From positions 1 to 9,510 of the forward strand of contig DMAP01000086.1 in NCBI GenBank assembly GCA_003446975.1: DNA of 9,510 nucleotides, written 5' to 3'. This DNA comes from Clostridiales bacterium (GTDB lineage: Bacteria; Bacillota; Clostridia; Tissierellales; Dethiosulfatibacteraceae). How positions within the stretch are numbered: position 1 is the stretch's first letter; every line of letters starts with the position of its first letter. This document shows positions 1-6,584 of the stretch, piece by piece. The notes under the pieces are model-generated. The model searched no databases. It worked only from the letters and a program-made list of their open reading frames with translations, and was not told the origin of the DNA. The position numbers and the translations under genes were made by a program.

Positions 1-289
1 GCAACAAAACCAGAGATGTCTTGTCTCCAACCCCGCCAGTGCTGTGCTTGTCCACCTTTATGCCATCAATAAACGACAGGTCAACTGTTTCCCCTGACTC
101 AACCATAGCTTTGGTCAGAGCGGTTGTTTCTGACAAATCCATTCCTTGGAAATAGATTGCCATAAGCATAGCAGACATCTGATAGTCCGGTATTTCACCC
201 TTGACGTAGCCATCGACCAGAAATTTGATTTCTTGTTCAGAAAGCTGACCGCCATGCTTTTTCCTGTTGATAAGATCGTAAACTCTCAT
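1..289 (-). CDS. pdp: Pyrimidine-nucleoside phosphorylase, N-terminal part (cut by window edge)
   Basis: Only the first 96 codons are present; the gene runs off the left edge. Reading the minus strand from the ATG at 289-287 gives a protein starting MRVYDLINRKKHGGQLSEQE, the typical start of the thymidine/pyrimidine-nucleoside phosphorylase family. Residues 81-90 read KHSTGGVGDK, the phosphate-binding loop of that family. The enzyme splits uridine, thymidine or deoxyuridine with phosphate, giving the free base and (deoxy)ribose-1-phosphate. That is the substrate of DeoB, encoded 12 bases upstream in the same direction. The start is supported by an AGGA Shine-Dalgarno core at 305-302 overlapping the deoB TAG stop. 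In Bacillus subtilis the gene after the deoB homologue drm is a purine-nucleoside phosphorylase; here it is the pyrimidine enzyme. Family assignment is firm. The choice between pdp (broad) and deoA (thymidine-specific) cannot be settled from this fragment. Confidence 0.93.
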   Translation of the reverse strand, partial: MRVYDLINRKKHGGQLSEQEIKFLVDGYVKGEIPDYQMSAMLMAIYFQGMDLSETTALTKAMVESGETVDLSFIDGIKVDKHSTGGVGDKTSLVLL

Positions 290-301
290 TCCTATCACAT
301 C

Positions 302-1471
302 CTATATCAAAAGATTCTTGATGCTTGAATTACCAATGCTGTTATCTATATCTAGAACGTCCAGAATGGTTTTGGCGATTATGTCGAATCCTATCATAGT
401 TTTAAGATTTGTAGGCTGTATGTATTTATGGTAGACCAAAAGTGGCACATACTCCCTGGAATGGTCAGTACTCTCGGTTGACGGATCGCAGCCGTGATCT
501 GCCGAAATCAACAACAGGTCATCCGGTTTCAGAGCAGATAGTATTTCCGGAAGTTTACTGTCAAAAGCTTCTAAAGCATTGCCATAGCCTTCGATATTGT
601 TTCTATGCCCGTAAAGCATGTCAAAGTCCACCAGATTGGTGAAAATCAAGCCCTTGCTGTCACGTCGCATCTCACTCAAGGTGGCTTCGATACCGCTCTC
701 ATTATTCTTAGTGTGTATGGCCTTTGTGATCCCCCTGCCAACAAATATGTCCTCAATTTTGCCGATGGCCACAACTTCAAGGCTTGATTCTGTGATATAG
801 TCCAGCATGGTTTTACCGGTAGGCTCCAGTGAGAAATCCTTACGATTCTCTGTTCTTTTGAAGCTACCGGAAACGCCTAAAAATGGCCTTGCAATGACTC
901 TGCCCACCGCATGCTTGCCTCTCAAAATTTCTCTGGCTTTCTTGCAAATATCATATAATTCACCAAGGGGGACGATGCTTTCATGGGCAGCGATCTGAAA
1001 AACACTATCCGCTGATGTGTAGGCTATAATACTGCCTGTTTGCATGTGCTCCGCTCCCAACTCATCGATGATGGCTGTGCCGGATGCCGCTTTATTACCG
1101 ATAATGCCTCGTCCGGTTTCTTTTTCCAGGGCCTCCAGAATCTCGTCCGGGAATCCATTGGGATACGTGGGAAATGGTTGATCAAGAACAACACCTGAGA
1201 TCTCCCAATGTCCTGTGGTAGTGTCTTTGCCGGGTGACAGCTCTTCCAGTCTTCCATAGGAAGCGATAGGGGTGAGAGTGTTTCTCTTGATTTCATCCAG
1301 CCCCACAATGTGGGTCAATCCCATTTTTTCCAGGTTTTCAAGCTTGAAGTTCTCTATATTTCTGTAGATATTCAGTAGTGTGTTGCTACCCTCATCCCCA
1401 TAAAGATGGGCATCAGGCATTGCGCCTATCCCAACGCTGTCAAGAATTATCAAAATTACTCTATTGATCAT
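302..1471 (-). CDS. deoB: Phosphopentomutase
   Basis: This 389-aa protein matches the usual length of DeoB, an alkaline-phosphatase-superfamily enzyme that interconverts (deoxy)ribose-1-phosphate and (deoxy)ribose-5-phosphate in the cytoplasm. That links nucleoside breakdown to central carbon metabolism. Visible metal-site residues include Asp11 in LILDSVGIGAMPDA, Asp284 and His289 in VDFDMLYGHR, and Asp325, His326 and His337 in the SADHGCDPSTESTDHS segment. The GKDTTTGHWE segment (residues 81-90) holds the threonine that carries the phosphate in characterised relatives. The start has a strong GGAGG five bases before the ATG, directly after the TGA stop of the upstream recombinase gene (9 bases between genes), so the two are almost certainly co-transcribed. 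The nucleoside phosphorylase follows 12 bases downstream. All expected motifs are present and nothing looks damaged. Confidence 0.97.
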   Translation of the reverse strand: MINRVILIILDSVGIGAMPDAHLYGDEGSNTLLNIYRNIENFKLENLEKMGLTHIVGLDEIKRNTLTPIASYGRLEELSPGKDTTTGHWEISGVVLDQPFPTYPNGFPDEILEALEKETGRGIIGNKAASGTAIIDELGAEHMQTGSIIAYTSADSVFQIAAHESIVPLGELYDICKKAREILRGKHAVGRVIARPFLGVSGSFKRTENRKDFSLEPTGKTMLDYITESSLEVVAIGKIEDIFVGRGITKAIHTKNNESGIEATLSEMRRDSKGLIFTNLVDFDMLYGHRNNIEGYGNALEAFDSKLPEILSALKPDDLLLISADHGCDPSTESTDHSREYVPLLVYHKYIQPTNLKTMIGFDIIAKTILDVLDIDNSIGNSSIKNLLI

Positions 1472-1480
1472 ATGACCTCC

Positions 1481-2365
1481 TCAGGCTCTTGGGTGTGACT
1501 TTCTATATATTTCAAAGGTGCGTTTTTCCTGTGTTTTAAGATACATCTGTATGGCACTGATACTGTTTTGTCCGAACAATACCTGCAGCGTGTTTATATC
1601 GGCCCCGTTTTGCAGCAAATGGATCACAAAGGAATTTCTTATGATTTGGGGTGTGATCCTTTTTTTGATTCCGGCGCCTCGGGCATATTGTCTGATGATT
1701 TTCCAGAAGCCTTGCCTCGACATATGCGCTCCGGAGAGATTGAGAAACATTGAATCATCCGCTGGGTCAACAATGAGCTCCTTTCGCCTTTCGGACAGGT
1801 ATGTCTCCAAGTAATACTTTGCCTGGCTTCCGACAGGCACCCTTCGGGTATTGTTCTTTTTATTGATACTAAGGCTCTCCGATGACGAATTGTAATCACC
1901 TGTTCTCAGATCCAGTAGCTCGCTGACCTTGATGCCTGTGGAATACATGAGCTCAAGCATGGTTTTATCCCGATAGCCCTTGGTGGAGGCGATATCGGGC
2001 AGACTTAGGAGCTTATCGATTTCCTCTGATGAAAGGTACTCAGGCAGCTTTCTGTCAATCCTTGGGGCATGAATGTTGTTGGAGGGATTTTTGACGATGT
2101 CTCCACGATCCTCCAAAAAATTATAGAATGATTTGATGGAAGAAAGGCTTCTGGATACAGTGGCTGCGTTTTTGGACTTTTTCTGCATATCCAGCATATA
2201 AGTCAGAATCATGGACTTTGTGACACTCAGAATATCCTTCCTGTAGGTTTCCTTAATGTACTTGTAAAAAGCGATGATATCGCCGATATATGCCGATGAG
2301 GTGTTCTCAGATATGTTTCTTTTGTTCCTCAGAAAATGGCTGAAATCATTTATATGTTCGCTCAT
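1481..2365 (-). CDS. xerD: XerD-like tyrosine recombinase with degenerate active site
   Basis: This 294-aa protein has the full XerC/XerD layout: an N-terminal SAM-like core-binding domain (about residues 1-95), a catalytic domain (about 105-290) and the family's C-terminal HPRA ending. Its place before deoB matches ripX/xerD in Bacillus, where XerD resolves chromosome dimers at dif with a partner recombinase. The active site is unusual. The first catalytic Arg of the usual TGLRVSEL motif is Lys146 (TGIKVSEL). The HxxR His is Gln240 (TPQIIRNSF), and the His of LGH is Gln266 (LFGQNSIS). Lys169, Arg243 and the nucleophile Tyr275 remain. The reading frame is intact and a strong GGAGG precedes the ATG, so the gene appears maintained, not decaying. 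It could be a catalytically weak Xer partner, a DNA-binding protein, or an enzyme with altered chemistry. Fold and locus are certain; activity is not. Confidence 0.9.
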   Translation of the reverse strand: MSEHINDFSHFLRNKRNISENTSSAYIGDIIAFYKYIKETYRKDILSVTKSMILTYMLDMQKKSKNAATVSRSLSSIKSFYNFLEDRGDIVKNPSNNIHAPRIDRKLPEYLSSEEIDKLLSLPDIASTKGYRDKTMLELMYSTGIKVSELLDLRTGDYNSSSESLSINKKNNTRRVPVGSQAKYYLETYLSERRKELIVDPADDSMFLNLSGAHMSRQGFWKIIRQYARGAGIKKRITPQIIRNSFVIHLLQNGADINTLQVLFGQNSISAIQMYLKTQEKRTFEIYRKSHPRA

Positions 2366-2401
2366 TCAATTCCTCCATACTATATCTATGGTCTCATGTA
2401 T

Positions 2402-2407
2402 ATCATA
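2402..2407 (-). promoter_or_regulatory. Probable extended -10 promoter for recombinase-deoB-phosphorylase operon
   Basis: The minus strand reads TGGTATGAT here: a TG-N element followed by TATGAT (five of six matches to TATAAT), 36 bases before the recombinase start codon. No good -35 box is seen at the right distance, as is common for extended -10 promoters. A small dyad, ACAATTTGT on the plus strand at 2410-2418, lies just upstream and could be an operator. The site falls right after the terminator of the previous unit, which makes a promoter here likely. Confidence 0.5.
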
Positions 2408-2441
2408 CCACAATTTGTAGTGTTTTATAAGTATCGACAAG

Positions 2442-2465
2442 AAAAAAACTTCCCTTTTCAGGAAG
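2442..2465 (-). terminator. Intrinsic terminator at the end of nudF
   Basis: On the minus strand CTTCC (2465-2461) pairs with GGAAG (2453-2449) across a short loop, with flanking wobble pairs, and is followed directly by seven T (2448-2442). The TGA stop of nudF (2460-2458) lies inside the hairpin, so the terminator overlaps the gene end. The stem is short, so efficiency may be moderate. It closes the large upstream unit and separates it from the recombinase-deoB unit. Confidence 0.7.
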
Positions 2466-3003
2466 CGGATAAATGCAATTTGTAGTAGAAAAGACCAATA
2501 ATTGTTTTTGAGTCCACGATTTCCCCATTGGCTATTTTTTCCAATGCCTCATCTAACTCAAGGGCAATCAAATCGATAAATTCATCCTCATCATTCTCCA
2601 AATAATCAGCAACCAGGTCTCTTGCAATAAATAGATGGATTTTTTCGGTGCAGAAGCCAGGGGATGTGATAATCTCCATGACCTCTTCCAGCTGGGTGGG
2701 ACGGTGTCCAGTCTCCTCGATGAGCTCCCGTTGTGCACAATCATAGGGACTCTCTCCCTTTTCCAGCTTGCCTGCCGGTATTTCTATCAGTACCTTTTCC
2801 ACCGCTTTCCGATATTGTCTCACCAGCAATATCTTGTTGTCATTGGTGATAGCCACTATAGCGACCGCTCCGTTATGCTCCACAATCTCCCTTATGGAGA
2901 TATTGTCATTTGGGAGAAGCACCTCATCCACTCTGAGATTCAGTACCTTACCCTCATGTATTCGCTTGCTGCTGATTGTTTTCTCTATCAGATCATCTCT
3001 CAT
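2458..3003 (-). CDS. nudF: ADP-ribose pyrophosphatase (Nudix hydrolase)
   Basis: The protein (181 aa from the chosen start) contains a complete Nudix box at about residues 78-100: Gly78, Glu84, then RELIEETG with the metal-binding glutamates. Upstream of the box is the family's VEIPAGKLEKGE-like segment (here IEIPAGKLEKGE), and downstream is the TSPGF motif typical of ADP-ribose pyrophosphatases of the NudF type. Such enzymes split ADP-ribose into AMP and ribose-5-phosphate. The ATG at 3003 is preferred because MRDDLIEKTI aligns with the start of Bacillus NudF. The ATG at 3027 would add eight residues overlapping recN and has no better ribosome binding site. With the 3003 start the gene overlaps the end of recN by 11 bases, implying translational coupling. 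In Bacillus, nudF lies upstream of spoIIM and xerD; here spoIIM is missing between them. Confidence 0.93.
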   Translation of the reverse strand: MRDDLIEKTISSKRIHEGKVLNLRVDEVLLPNDNISIREIVEHNGAVAIVAITNDNKILLVRQYRKAVEKVLIEIPAGKLEKGESPYDCAQRELIEETGHRPTQLEEVMEIITSPGFCTEKIHLFIARDLVADYLENDEDEFIDLIALELDEALEKIANGEIVDSKTIIGLFYYKLHLSAS

Positions 3004-4666
3004 TTGACTTAACCATTTCCTCTGCATTTTTCAACGATATCTCTGTGATGTCCAAACTGCTCAAAAGCCTGGCGACTTCTCTGATTCTATCCTGATGATC
3101 AAGCCTGGTGACAGAGGAATAAGTGCTTTGACCGTCTGTCAGCTTCTCGATGACAAAATGGGTATGGGCCGCAGAAGCTATCTGGGGTGAGTGGGTTACG
3201 CAAATCACCTGGTGGGTGGCGGATATTCTCTTGATTTTCTCTCCCACCATATGGGCTGTTTTCCCGCTGATCCCCGTGTCAATCTCATCAAATATCATAG
3301 TTGGTATATCGTCTATTTCGTTTATGATGGACTTGATTGCCAGCATGATCCTGGATACCTCGCCACCGGATAGTATCTTGTCAAGCGGCATCAGATCCAT
3401 GCCAGGGTTGGTGCTGATCATGAACAGGACATTATCCCTGCCCAGTTCGGTGAAAGCTTCCATTTTGGTCATGCTGATCTGGAACCTGGCCTCTTTCATG
3501 TTAAGGGAATGCAGCTGGTTTTCAATTTCCTGTGCGATGATGGTCGCCTTGCTTTTCCTTATATCATGCAGCTTATCTGACAGCGATTCCATACGGACAA
3601 TCACTGATTTCAGGCTATCCTTAAGCCTGTTGATCCTCATATCTATATTCTTCAAGAGATCCAACTCGCTTACTGCCTTGTCTCTATGGATCAACAGATC
3701 CTCAACTTCCATATTGTATTTTCTTTTGATGTGATTTATGGCTTCCAGCCGCTGCTCCAGAAATGAGAGTCTTTCATCATCAAGATCCCTGTCATTGGCG
3801 TAATCTATCAAATCAAAGGACAATTCCTGGCTGGAATCGATGATCAGTTCCATTGCCGATTCAAATCCCCTGAGTTTCTCATCAAAATGGGATACCCTCT
3901 TAATAGCTTTTAGGGCTTCGGAAAGCATATCCGTGATGGAGCGGTTGTCATCGGTGAAATACTCGGCTGCCTGGAAGACGTTTGATTTGATGTCGTTTAG
4001 GTTGGACAGTATGTTATACTCCTCAAAAAGAGTCGATTCTTCACCTGCTTTCAACCGTGCGCTATTGATCTCATTGATTTGGAATTCAAGAAAATCCATC
4101 CGGGCGGTTTTGTCCCGATTGCTTTTCTCCAGAGCTGCAAGCTCGTTTTTCAATCCCACATAATCCCTATACAGTGATTGATAGTCGCTCAAGAGGCCGT
4201 TCATCTCAATGCCGCACATCTTGTCCAAAATCTGGATGTGCTCGCTGCTGTCGAGAATGGACTGCTGCTCATACTGGCCATGGATATCCAGAAGATAACG
4301 GGATATCTTTTTCAGAAAAGATATATTGATCAGGATGTCGTTTATCCGGGCTGTAGATCTGCCATTATCCATCACATCCCTGGTGATGATGATCGTGCCA
4401 TCTTCAGTCTCGATACCCTGCTCAGCCAAAAGAGCCAGCAAGGGAGAATTTTCCTCAATATAAAAACTACCTTGAACAGTAGCCTTGTCGCAATCTTTTC
4501 TAACAAATCCTTTATTGGATTTTCCACCAAGGAGCAAATTCAAAGAATCAATAATCATGGACTTTCCAGCACCGGTCTCCCCCGTGAACACGTTGAAACC
4601 ATCTGTAAAGTCCAGAAATATTTTTTCGAATATGATAAAGTTCAAGATGCTTAAATTAAGCAGCAT
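2993..4666 (-). CDS. recN: DNA repair protein RecN
   Basis: This 557-aa SMC-like ATPase has the normal RecN length. Walker A (GETGAGKS) is at residues 29-36. The HGQYEQQSIL segment at 129-138 corresponds to the conserved HGQ region. A long central coiled-coil part (about 160-400) follows, then the ABC signature LSGGE at 432-436, Walker B TMIFDEID at 456-463 and the switch region THSPQIASAAHTHF near 491-504. RecN acts early in double-strand-break repair, holding DNA ends and sister strands together and cooperating with RecA. The start has GGAGG four bases before ATG, in the 11-base gap after argR. In many spore formers spoIVB and spo0A follow recN; here nudF follows directly with an overlap. 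Confidence 0.97.
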   Translation of the reverse strand: MLLNLSILNFIIFEKIFLDFTDGFNVFTGETGAGKSMIIDSLNLLLGGKSNKGFVRKDCDKATVQGSFYIEENSPLLALLAEQGIETEDGTIIITRDVMDNGRSTARINDILINISFLKKISRYLLDIHGQYEQQSILDSSEHIQILDKMCGIEMNGLLSDYQSLYRDYVGLKNELAALEKSNRDKTARMDFLEFQINEINSARLKAGEESTLFEEYNILSNLNDIKSNVFQAAEYFTDDNRSITDMLSEALKAIKRVSHFDEKLRGFESAMELIIDSSQELSFDLIDYANDRDLDDERLSFLEQRLEAINHIKRKYNMEVEDLLIHRDKAVSELDLLKNIDMRINRLKDSLKSVIVRMESLSDKLHDIRKSKATIIAQEIENQLHSLNMKEARFQISMTKMEAFTELGRDNVLFMISTNPGMDLMPLDKILSGGEVSRIMLAIKSIINEIDDIPTMIFDEIDTGISGKTAHMVGEKIKRISATHQVICVTHSPQIASAAHTHFVIEKLTDGQSTYSSVTRLDHQDRIREVARLLSSLDITEISLKNAEEMVKSNER

Positions 4667-4677
4667 AAAACCTCCGT

Positions 4678-5130
4678 TTAATTGATCAGGGAATACAGGT
4701 TGTTGATGATGTCATCCACTGACTCAAGCTTTCTGACCGCAACAAATACGGTGTCATCACCGGCTATGGTGCCGCCCACATCAGTCATTTGCAGGGAGTC
4801 TATGGCAGAGCCGCATATCTGGGCTGCGCCGGGAATTGTTCTTATAACAACTATATTCATAGCCGCATCAATGGAAATGATGGAGTTCTTGAATATTCTG
4901 ACAAGCCGGTCCGATATGGAGTTCTGGCTTTCTTCTATGGTGCCGTATTTGTACTTGCCTGTGTTGGATGTGACTTTTATCAGCCTTAACTCCTTGATAT
5001 CCCTTGAGATGGTAGCCTGTGTCACATCAATTCCCATACCCTTAAGCGTTGTTGCCAAATCTTCCTGTGTTTCGATTTCTCTTTCGTTGATCAACTCAAG
5101 AATCTTTGATTGTCTTGCATATTTTTTCAT
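4678..5130 (-). CDS. argR: Arginine repressor ArgR/AhrC
   Basis: The product is 150 aa, the usual size. The N-terminal winged helix-turn-helix (about 1-70) carries the recognition motif QATISRDIKELRLIKV. The C-terminal hexamerisation and arginine-binding domain includes IPGAAQICGSAID and the hallmark GTIAGDDTVFV, whose paired aspartates contact arginine. With bound arginine, the hexamer represses arginine biosynthesis and activates catabolism genes. The start has GGGAGAG about seven bases upstream. Unlike its neighbours the gene has a 60-base AT-rich leader containing a likely promoter and an operator-like dyad, so it is probably autoregulated. Its position between tlyA and recN is the standard Firmicutes arrangement. 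Confidence 0.97.
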   Translation of the reverse strand: MKKYARQSKILELINEREIETQEDLATTLKGMGIDVTQATISRDIKELRLIKVTSNTGKYKYGTIEESQNSISDRLVRIFKNSIISIDAAMNIVVIRTIPGAAQICGSAIDSLQMTDVGGTIAGDDTVFVAVRKLESVDDIINNLYSLIN

Positions 5131-5165
5131 TTTATCTCTCCCGATAGTTCATATACTTCTCTATT

Positions 5166-5194
5166 ATTATTGCATATTTATACACAAATTTCAA
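5166..5194 (-). promoter_or_regulatory. argR promoter (sigma-A type)
   Basis: The minus strand shows TTGAAA at 5194-5189, a 17-base spacer, and AATAAT at 5171-5166 preceded by TGC, an extended -10. Each hexamer matches the consensus at five of six positions. Transcription would start near 5159, about 29 bases before the argR ATG. The -35 box overlaps the last codons of tlyA. This would give argR-recN-nudF a source of transcripts independent of the upstream operon. Confidence 0.7.
5171..5184 (-). promoter_or_regulatory. Probable ARG box (ArgR operator)
   Basis: The minus strand reads TGTATAAATATGCA, matching 12 of 14 positions of the known ARG-box core TGAATWWWWATTCA. It sits between the -35 and -10 boxes of the argR promoter and touches the -10, where a bound repressor would block polymerase. 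ArgR autoregulation through such sites is well known. Only one clear box is seen. Confidence 0.6.
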
Positions 5195-6000
5195 TTGTTT
5201 AATTCAATATTCGCTAAATTTACTACATTTATCATTGTATCCTCATTGTCCTTGAGTCCCATCAATCCAGTATGACGAAAATAAGCCAGGTATTCAATGT
5301 TTCCTTTCGCACCCTTGATGGGCGAAAAGCTCAGATCAATCAGCTCGAATCCATGATCAGCCCCATAAGTGATGACATTTCGAATGACATCCAAATGGGT
5401 TTTCTTATCCTTTACTATCCCATTCTTTCCAACCCTATCACGCCCGGCCTCAAACTGGGGCTTGATCAGTGTTACAGCCTCAGCATTATTGCCGGCTAAC
5501 GCAGCCATATTGGGAAACATCAGCTTCAATGAGATAAATGATACATCCACGCTGTAGAAATCTATTTTATCCTCTACCAAGGTATGGTCCATATACCTGA
5601 AATTGGTCCTTTCCAATACCATGACCCGTGAATCATTTCTAAGCTTCCACTCCAGCTGTCCATAGCCCACATCGACAGCGTATACCTTTCGGGCACCGTT
5701 TTGGAGCATACAGTCCGTAAAACCTCCAGTGGAAGATCCTATGTCCATGCAGACCTTATTCCTCAAATCCAGCGAGAAAACTTCCTGGGCCTTTTCAAGC
5801 TTATAGCCTCCCCTGCTTACATAGCGCTCTTTTTCCCTGACCTCTATGTGTGACGACACATCTATCCTGGTGCCTGCCTTGTCGACAATATTGCCATCTA
5901 CCAGCACATCACCTGCCATGATGGCTCTTCTAGCCTTTTCCCGGCTTTCAAAATAATGATTCTCATGTAAAAAAGTATCAATCCGTTGTTTTTCAGACAT
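5191..6000 (-). CDS. tlyA: TlyA-family rRNA 2'-O-methyltransferase / hemolysin A homologue
   Basis: The 269-aa product has an N-terminal S4 RNA-binding domain (about 5-65) followed by an FtsJ/RrmJ-type methyltransferase domain. The S-adenosylmethionine loop is DIGSSTGGFTD at 86-96. The catalytic tetrad expected for this family is visible as Lys67 (SRGGYKLEKA), Asp152 (VDVSFISL), Lys180 (TLIKPQFE) and Glu236 (GNIEYLAYF). Each is offset by two residues from the Mycobacterium tuberculosis TlyA tetrad. Mycobacterial TlyA methylates ribose 2'-OH groups in 16S and 23S rRNA; the target here is inferred to be ribosomal. The start has AGGTG a few bases upstream, overlapping the oapA TAG stop, with seven bases between the genes. 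In Bacillus the homologue yqxC follows dxs; here dxs is absent and OLE-oapA precedes it. Confidence 0.94.
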   Translation of the reverse strand: MSEKQRIDTFLHENHYFESREKARRAIMAGDVLVDGNIVDKAGTRIDVSSHIEVREKERYVSRGGYKLEKAQEVFSLDLRNKVCMDIGSSTGGFTDCMLQNGARKVYAVDVGYGQLEWKLRNDSRVMVLERTNFRYMDHTLVEDKIDFYSVDVSFISLKLMFPNMAALAGNNAEAVTLIKPQFEAGRDRVGKNGIVKDKKTHLDVIRNVITYGADHGFELIDLSFSPIKGAKGNIEYLAYFRHTGLMGLKDNEDTMINVVNLANIELNN

Positions 6001-6007
6001 ATCACAC

Positions 6008-6565
6008 CTAAACCTTGAACTTGAAGAAGCGATGTATGAATTTCAGAAATTTTGCCGCATACAAAACAATCCGGTTTGCCTTGTTGATGGCTACATCCTT
6101 GCCGATTGCCTTGCCGCCGACTGTTAAACCGGCAATCATGCTGCTCATGACGACCGTCAGAAAAAAGCCTTCCTTAAACCCGTAGTCACGTATCAGGTTG
6201 ATGACGATGATGGTGCCCGCGCCACCGCTGATAATACCTGAGATATCTCCGATAACGTCGCTGCAGAAACTGGATACCTTTGCGGCGTTCTTAGTGATAA
6301 ACAGGCAGTAATAAGCGATTTCAATCTTTTTTGAGGCCATGGCATGAAAATGTTTCTCATCGGCTACTGCGGCAGCAACACCGATAATATCCGTCAACAC
6401 ACCGATCATGATGATGACAATAAGGGTCAGAAAAGCAAAATAGATATTGAGATTCTGCAAGATCGTATCTGAGACAAAACTAAAAAAAGCGGCCAATATA
6501 ACTGTAGAGACCGTTATAATAATGACCCATCGATTATTGAATTTATTTATTTTATTTTTCTCCAT
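6008..6565 (-). CDS. oapA: OapA, OLE RNA-associated membrane protein
   Basis: A 185-aa integral membrane protein with hydrophobic segments near residues 13-31, 42-66, 105-124 and 133-150, and a very basic C-terminal tail (about 172-185). The most distinctive stretch is LTDIIGVAAAVADEKHFHAM (57-76), followed by SDVIGDISGIISGGAG (102-117). This pattern fits the CNNM/DUF21-like OapA proteins, some annotated as CorB-like Mg/Co transporters. OapA is known in Bacillus halodurans to bind OLE RNA and bring it to the membrane, with effects on alcohol, cold and Mg2+ stress. It starts right after the roughly 600-base noncoding stretch interpreted as OLE, with GGAG five bases before ATG, and lies seven bases before tlyA, as expected for an oapA gene. 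The identification rests on the combination of locus, length, topology and motif; binding and transport are not visible from sequence. Confidence 0.88.
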   Translation of the reverse strand: MEKNKINKFNNRWVIIITVSTVILAAFFSFVSDTILQNLNIYFAFLTLIVIIMIGVLTDIIGVAAAVADEKHFHAMASKKIEIAYYCLFITKNAAKVSSFCSDVIGDISGIISGGAGTIIVINLIRDYGFKEGFFLTVVMSSMIAGLTVGGKAIGKDVAINKANRIVLYAAKFLKFIHRFFKFKV

Positions 6566-6584
6566 AATATCTCCAAATGATTAA

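Noticed and set aside
1481..2365. Reading the recombinase as a phage or transposon integrase marking a mobile element
   Set aside because: The XerD-type length, the HPRA C-terminus and the conserved position between nudF and deoB indicate a core chromosomal gene. No attachment repeats or cargo genes are present.
3150..3734. Plus-strand frame of 194 codons with hydrophobic stretches opposite recN
   Set aside because: The hydrophobic appearance arises from the complement of charged coiled-coil codons in recN; no start signal or family match.
4682..5275. Long plus-strand frame (197 codons) opposite argR and the tlyA end
   Set aside because: It is a mirror of argR, which has all family motifs in the opposite strand, and the frame runs through the argR promoter. 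Its low-complexity Ser/Ile/Leu composition is typical of an antisense shadow.
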